Below, in pieces: positions 57,991 to 64,000 of a stretch of DNA of 64,000 nt. How positions within the stretch are numbered: the first letter of the stretch is position 1; the number at the start of each line of letters is the position of its first letter. Source of the DNA: Cocos nucifera (Eukaryota; Streptophyta; Magnoliopsida; Arecales; Arecaceae); assembly GCA_006176705.1 (NCBI GenBank), contig QRFJ01003335.1, forward strand, positions 184,503-248,502, in the 5' to 3' direction. The position numbers and the translations under genes were made by a program. A model generated the notes under the pieces. The model did no database searches, was not told where the DNA came from, and was given only the letters and a program-made list of their open reading frames with translations.

Positions 57991-58584
57991 AACCCTGAAG
58001 AATCTTTTCTTAATTAGTTAAGAGAAGCTACAGAAATAAATGAATTATCTTTCTGGAATGACAGGGGAAAATTCGTATCATCCATTCAGAAGAAGGATGT
58101 TCTAAAAAAAATAGGTAAATAAACCTTTATCTCAATTAGAATATTCAGTCTTTTCTTTCTTGATAGGAATCCAAAAATTCAAAAGAATTCACGAATCATG
58201 GCAAGTCACCTGACTGAAAAAGAAAATATCCAAAAGATTGAAGGACATGTAACTCAGCCCTTACTCAATCCCACATCTATCCATAATCTTTGTGAAATAC
58301 CAGAGATGCCAACAATAGTTGGGTTTGAAAGACTTGACTATTAGAAAGAGGCCCAAGAAGTTCTAGTCACTAAGCCATGTGAAGAAATCTATCAAAGAGC
58401 AACTCAGCTCTTTATCATTGATAAGTAGACTCATCGCAAGCTTTTTCTATCTTTCAATAATATCTGCACTAGACATACAGAAGTCAAAGAACTAGAGAAG
58501 ATAATCCCCATGGATTGCCCTATGAAAATTGATATATTCTCTCCTACTGTGGCGACTACATTACAAGATATTGAAAGAAATCGA
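57991..58584 (+). pseudogene. Endogenous caulimovirid C-terminal region (plus copy)
   Basis: Begins ~40 residues after the protease. In one frame from about 58190 it has ASHLTEKENI, EMPTIV, RLDY-KEAQEVL, and this is colinear with the minus copy at 5480-5280. It is cut at 58584 by copia D. Stops at 58018, 58120, 58342 and 58426. No RT or RNase H motif. I do not recognise its function. Confidence 0.6.
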
Positions 58585-60867
58585 TGAAGGGAAATCCTGA
58601 TTTTTTGGGGTCAGGTTCATTCAAATCTGATTGGATCGAGAGGCATATTTCAAAAATTTTCTCTTAGATCCTAATTAGATCTAACATTTTTTAGATCTAA
58701 TTTTATAATTTGGTAAACAAAAAAATTAAATTAAATTAAATCTAAATTAGTTTTATCTTGATATGGGTAATCCGATTACCCGTTGATGATCTTGCTGATT
58801 GCTTGAGGTTCTGAATCTAGCCACGCAAGCGCCTGGCCTCTATCCATATCCACTTGGGTTGGATTCGGAGATCTTCTCCTTCTGTTTCTTTTCTCCAAAA
58901 ATTAAATCTAGATCTAATTTGGAGGATCTTCAAAACTCCTTTTGAAGATCAGCAGTCGTCTCTGCAGTAGTGCTGCCTTCTTCCTTTCTCGTCAACCTTT
59001 TCTTGCCTAAATTGCACTAATCTAAAGCCCAACTATCCTTGGGCATGGAGAGGAGAGAGATGGCCTGAAGGTGGCATAGAGGAAGAAGAGGGATAGCCTT
59101 AGGGTGAGGCTAGGAGAGGAGTCTCTAAAAAGTGGGTGCAGACAGGCTTTTACATAGATCCTACTGCGCCATGCAGTACCACATCACCTTAACCAATCAT
59201 GTTGCTTCATTTAATCAGATCTAAATCTGATCGATGGGATAACATCACCTGATCCAATCAAATGAGAGACCCATAGATTCATCCTATGGTGGCACCTAAG
59301 ACTGGTCAAAGTCAATAGGTGAGGGTCACCTAGTTTGAATCCAAGAAGCAACTTGGAGTCCCATCAGTATGGAACTCCAGGCATCCCTATCCATAGGCAC
59401 ACACCATCCTAGGCATGCACCCCCTCCTTTCCAATTTCTAGGGAGGGGACAAGTCCCTATCTGCTCTCCAATAAGTGCATGACATATGGGCAGATGTCCA
59501 AGGGTCAAAGGTCAATATTTAACCAAAGTCATTGGACAAGAATTAGTAGGTGACGAAAAATGGCAGGTTTTATCTAAAATTTATCTCATAAATTAAGACA
59601 ACCATTTTCTAACTTGGACAAGCTCCAGTTAGACTAGTAAAGGTACCTGAGTGAGCACAAACTCATTTGGCTCAATCGAGATAACTTTTAATGATAGAAA
59701 AAGGAGAATGTTAGGCTCAATCGTGTTCTAGCATGATTTCCTTGAACCTAATTGAATCTAATTCAAATCAATTGAACTGAGTTAGTTCAATTGATGATAT
59801 CTAGATCCATACCCTTATTTATGTGATCCAGTTAGGTTTAGTTCTGTATGGTAATGGGATATGTCGTGATCTCCATCATCAACATCATCGAAACTCCTTT
59901 CGATGGATCAGAACTCTTCTGATTCAGACAATTAGAATGATCGATCATCTAAATCATTCTAATTGCTCCCAAAATCCACCAGTGACACCTAGCAGTATAT
60001 GGTGGCAACCCATCAAAACTGAAAATGAACCTCTTGGTGCAGCTACTTGTGTGATTAAGTTCTTCTATCTTGAGCCCCGATCAGATTAGGGTTAAGGTGA
60101 ACTCGTCAAACCCTAATTTCTATCATATGATTTAATCATTCGATTCAAGTCCGATGTGAAAACCTTAATAGAAACTCTTTCTATTATTTCACTCTGCCAT
60201 GGCCATGGGCTTATGGACTTGATTCTCATGATCATCATAGGGCTGCTCCTCATCCACCGAGGTAGATAGATTCCATCTTGGTGCAATCCAATTCCTACAA
60301 TGAACATGCTATAGCCAACATACACCTCAGGATTCTGAATGGCTAGGAGACCGAGTCATGGTGTAGTCAAACTATAACACCCTCAAGGTGAACTGCCGAT
60401 GCACCTCAGGTCAAAGAACCAGACACACCACTGCAGCATCGAGTCAGTCATTGACGAGAAGGTAGACTTCCTTAATGACTACTCGAGGTGGTCACGCTCA
60501 GTGCCCTCATTCTCTAACGAGTACCTGTACTCTCGCTCTGGTGTCTCCACACCGTAGACTCAAGACTCATCTACTAAAGAAAGCGATTGTACACCAACCT
60601 TTCGGATCAATCACCATCCTCGTGATGATCCTATGGTCGGAGCATTTTATGAGTTAATAATGATTATTCATGTCTTAAATTTTCAACTCTTGAAAATATG
60701 AATTATCATTACCATTAACTCAAAGGATGTATCACAGACACTAAATACACATATGTGATAGAAAATAATCCCATTTTATTGATTTATAGTCAAAATTATA
60801 ATTTTGCCCCTAGAAGTGTATTACAAGTGTCAGCCAATTCTGGCTTCTAGGGCACATATATCTAACA
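58585..60867 (-). repeat. 3' LTR of copia D
   Basis: 2283 bp, same length as the copia B 3' LTR. The half nearest the virus (58585-about 59860) is diverged from copia B; the other half is nearly identical. Confidence 0.9.
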
Positions 60868-60881
60868 ATCTCCCACTTGTC

Positions 60882-61485
60882 CTAAAGCCAATTGGCTACA
60901 AGTCTAAGTCCCATCTTCTCAAGGTGGGCTTCGATCTTCTGCTGGCCCAACGGCTTTGTAAGTGGGTCTGCCACATTATCTGTGGAGTTGACTCTCTTGA
61001 CCTCGACGTAACCCTTCTCGAGGTAATCGCGGATGAGGTGGTATCGCCGCTCAATGTGCTTGGATTTTTGGTGAGACCTCGGCTCCTTAGCAAGGGCTAT
61101 GGCGCCATTGTTGTCGCAGTATAGAGGAATGGCATCTGATGGCATTACTCCGAATTTCTGCAGCAAACTTCTTATACCAGAATGCTTCCTTCGCAGCCTC
61201 TGATGCAGCGATATATTCTGCTTCCATGGTGGAATCTGCTATCACTGTTTGCTTGGAACTCTTCCAGCTGACAGCACCACCATTGCACACAAACAGACTC
61301 CCAGATGTCGACTTTCGATCATCTACATCGGACATGAAATCCGAGTCTGTGTATCCCTGGACTTGGAGTTCTCCATTACCAAAGACCAACATCATATCCT
61401 TAGTTCTTCTTAAGTACTTAAGGATACATTTCACAGAAGTCCAGTGTTCTTCATCCTGGATTTGACTGATATCTGCTTGTGACAC
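60882..61485 (-). pseudogene. Copia D RNase H
   Basis: Minus strand: GYTDSDFMSDVDDRKSTSG, AVSWKSSKQT, then STMEAEYIAASEAAKEAFWYKKF (about 61235-61170) and CDNNGAIALA, HIERRYHLIRDYLEKG, and the tail VADPLTKPLGQQKIE. The catalytic region missing in copia B is present here. Two overlapping frames (61485-61087 and 61166-60882) show a single frame change near 61140. Otherwise intact-looking. Confidence 0.87.
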
Positions 61486-62500
61486 TCACAGCATGGGCTA
61501 TATCAGGTCGTGTACATAGCATGGCATACATGAGGCTCCCTATTGCAGAAGCATAAGGGATCTTGCTCATGCATTCTATTTCCTCAGGTGTGCTAGGGCA
61601 CATCTTCTTGGAAAGATGAATACCATGTCTGAAGGGTATTAATCCCCTCTTAGAGTTTTCCATACTAAACCTCTTTAGTACTTCCTCTATGTACATCTTC
61701 TGTGAAAGTCCTAGCATCCTATTCGGTCTATCCCTATAGACCTTAATTCCTAGAATAAAGGATGCTTCACCTAGGTCTTTCATGGAGAATTCTTTAGGAC
61801 AACCACATTTTGACTGTGGTCAACATGGGAATATCATTTTCCAATAAGGAGGATGTCATCCACGTACAATACGAGAAAGACAACAGCGCTCCCACTGACC
61901 TTTTTGAAGACACATGGTTCCTCCTTCATTTTTGATGAAACCAAACATTTTGATCACATCATTGAAACGAGTGTTCCAGCTCCGAGATGCTTGCTTAAGT
62001 CCATATATGGACCTTTGCAGCTTGCAAACCTTGTGATCAGTCATCACTGGATGTGAAACCTAGCGGCTGTTTCCATATAGATATCTTCCTCAAGATATCC
62101 ATTTAAGAATGCCATTTTCACGTCCATTTGCCATATTTCATAATCGAAATAGGCTGCAACAGCAAGCAATGTGCGGATGGATTTTAGCATAGCTACTGGC
62201 GAAAAGGTATCCTGATAGTCAATGCCTTCGCATTGACTATAACCTTTTGCCACTAATCTAGCCTTGAATGTCTCCACATTTCCATCTGCACCAATCTTTC
62301 TCTTGATAGATCCATTTACACCCAATAGGTACTATACCTTCTGGTGGATCTACCAAGGTCCAGACTTGGTTTGAGTGCATCGAGTCAATTTCTGACTTCA
62401 TTGCCTCTAACCATTTCTCGGAGTCGATATCTGATATCGCCTCATTATAGGTTTTGGGATCATCACCATGAACCCCATTACCTATGAGAAATATTTCCTC
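61451..62500 (-). pseudogene. Copia D reverse transcriptase
   Basis: Minus strand: EAMKSEIDSMHSNQVWTLV (62400), ARLVAKGYSQCEGIDYQDTFSPVA (62240), QMDVKMAFLNGYLEEDIYM (about 62130), QRSIYGLKQASRSWN (about 62010), YVDD at 61855-61866, MKDLGEASFILGIK (61783). Frame changes near 62310, 62050 and 61800. In contrast to copia B, NGYLEEDIY remains in frame. Confidence 0.87.
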
Positions 62501-63550
62501 TATATCCTCTGAAATAGTACCTAAGTACCTCTTCAGAAGGATGGAAAATTTTTTTCGATCTACGAGGTGGAGGAGGTAGTGACTGGATTGGCTTAACCTG
62601 ATTTGGTTCCATTTGGTCCTTAGCTCATTGCTCTTATGAGACTTTCTCATCGAGCTTGATCTGCTTTCCAATGCCGCTATCTTGAATAAACTATTTTTCA
62701 AGAAAGATGGCATGTCGACTCACAATCACATTGTGATCTTCTGGAATATAGAAATAATATCCTAATGACTCTTTAGGATATCCTATGAATCGAGCTCTAA
62801 AGGACCTAAAGTCTAACTTGTCCGCTTGTTGTCTTTTGACATGAGCTGGACAACTCCAAATTCTGAGATGACTCAGACTTGGTTTCTTACTATGCCATAT
62901 CTCATACGGTGTGGTAGGGATGGTTTTAGAAAGAACCCTATTCAGTAAGTATATAGCAGTTAACAAACAGTATCCCTAAAAAAAATCAGGGAGGTCTGTG
63001 AAGCTCATCATGGATCGGACCATATCTAATAGTGTTCGGTTCCTCCGTTCTAAAACCCCATTGAGTTGAGGTGTTCCTAGTGGAGTCCATTGAGAGATTA
63101 TGCCATTTTTCTTGAGATAGTCCAAAAATTTTCAACTAAGGTATTCACCTTCTCGATCTGATCGAAGAATCTTAATGGATTTTCCAGTTTGCTTTTCAAC
63201 TTCATGTCTGAATTCTTTGAACTTTTTAAATATTTCAGACTAGTGTCTCATAAGATACACATACCCATACCTAGATAAATCATGAATAAAGGTTATGAAG
63301 TAGACTAAGTTGCATTTAGCCGGCACATCAAATGGGCTAGACACATCTGTATGTACTAGGGCAAGAAGATCCATGGTCCTTTTCCCATGTCCTACAAAAG
63401 GGAGCTTAGTTATTTTGCCATGAAGACAAGATTTACAAATTGGATATGACTCGAAAGTCAACGGACTCAATAGTCTAATTTTCTCCAATTTGTTAACCCT
63501 ATCTTCTGCTATATGACCTAATCTTAGGTGCCATAGATACCTATTATTTG
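62501..63550 (-). pseudogene. Copia D integrase
   Basis: The N-terminal zinc-binding CKSCLHGKITKLPFVGHGK is near 63430. The core has LLALVHTDVSSPF (63370, first Asp), a worn second-Asp region near 63150, and then 62966-62691 with PYEIWHSKKPS, RIWSCPAHVKRQQ, RFIGYPKES. Stops near 63240, 63130 and 62980 disable it. More worn than copia B here. Confidence 0.82.
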
Positions 63551-64000
63551 GACTATCCCTAGCTCATTTTGATTTTATGGCATTCATATTTTCCTCGAAA
63601 TTAAAAATAGATACATCAACATGTAACTGATAAAGACCATTAATAAGGAAACCATTTGCAATTTTATTTCTTTCATAAAGAATATTATAATAGTCCTTAG
63701 GAAAACTAATTACAAAGCCTTCTAATGTAAGGCAAGAAACAAAAATCAAATTCCTGCTTGCTGCAGGCACATAATAACAGTCTTTTAGTACTAAGTCTAA
63801 ATTAGATGGTAGTCGAAGAGGATATGTTCCCACGGCCATGACAGCAACTCTTGCTCCATTTTTGACATACGGGATCATCTCACCATCCCTCAGCCTCCTG
63901 CTATCCTCAAGACCCTGCATAGAAGTGTACAAGTGAGCACTATAATTAGAGTCAAGCATCCAACTGGATGCAGAAAAAATAGTAAGATTAGACTCAATAA
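63551..64000 (-). pseudogene. Copia D protease, partial
   Basis: Minus strand: MLDSNYSAHLYTSMQGLEDSRRL (from 63959) matches copia B's LDSGSSAHLC, but DSG reads DSN, so the catalytic loop has lost its Gly. YYVPAASRNLIFVS follows near 63760. The N-terminal part and gag lie beyond the window. Confidence 0.82.

Larger units (their letters stand above)
58585..64000 (-). mobile_element. Ty1/copia element D (minus strand), runs off window
   Basis: The 3' LTR is 58585-60867, left edge TGAAGGGAAATCC, right edge ATATCTAACA, as in copia B. Then a polypurine tract (60868-60879, minus), RNase H, RT, integrase and protease to the window edge. It is inserted in the viral C-terminal region; the left target site would be ATCGA (58580-58584), with the other side outside the window. 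Similarity to copia B is very high between about 59870 and 62480 but clearly lower on both sides, so it may be a mosaic of two subfamilies. Confidence 0.9.

Noticed and set aside
1..64000. Host protein-coding, tRNA or rRNA genes
   Set aside because: Every long open stretch fits a mobile element or viral region or shows no coding signature. tRNA genes were not searched by computation; only primer sites complementary to tRNA-iMet were seen.

Overview
The window is intergenic, repeat-derived plant nuclear DNA. I find no host gene, rRNA or tRNA gene. The content is LTR retrotransposons of flowering-plant lineages (Ty3 Tat type with a second RNase H, Ty3 Tekay/Del chromovirus with a chromodomain, Ty1/copia with tRNA-iMet primer sites) and endogenous caulimovirid (plant pararetrovirus) DNA. 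A monocot, perhaps a palm, is my impression from the style of the elements, but nothing here proves it.

Layout. (1) 1-5835, minus strand: a decayed caulimovirid copy, circularly permuted. Reading leftwards it has a C-terminal polyprotein region, promoter, leader, a movement-protein remnant and a coat-like region that runs off the window. (2) 5846-58584, plus strand: a second caulimovirid copy, head-to-head with the first. It has promoter, leader, movement protein, coat-like region, CCHC knuckle, aspartic protease and C-terminal region. The two copies share a ~720-bp inverted repeat holding their promoters. (3) The plus copy is broken by three insertions: a gag-only copia element (7388-10706), a huge Tat element (10980-55074) and a minus-strand copia element (58585 to beyond the window end).

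The Tat element is itself nested. After gag-pro-RT-RH-aRH-INT and a ~115-bp tandem repeat it carries an antisense ORF, which is split by copia C (20851-41782) and by Tekay element E (42215-52603). Copia C is in turn split by minus-strand copia B (25717-35933). Boundaries were set from paired LTR ends (TG...CA or decayed forms), primer sites, polypurine tracts and target-site duplications: TGTAY, GTTCY, GCATG (perfect) and GATTY. Copia B instead has a ~262-bp duplication. The order of events is therefore: virus copies; then TR-GAG and Tat; then C and E inside Tat; then B inside C; with D separately inside the virus copy.

Almost every coding region is a pseudogene with many in-frame TAG stops where CAG or TGG is expected, as in heavily methylated heterochromatin. 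The most interesting points are: the two virus copies share a regulatory region but have divergent coding regions; the plus copy has no reverse transcriptase between its protease and C-terminal region; copia B has a 262-bp duplication instead of a normal 5-bp one; and the Tekay LTR carries an array of palindromes. All identities were judged by eye, without database searches.
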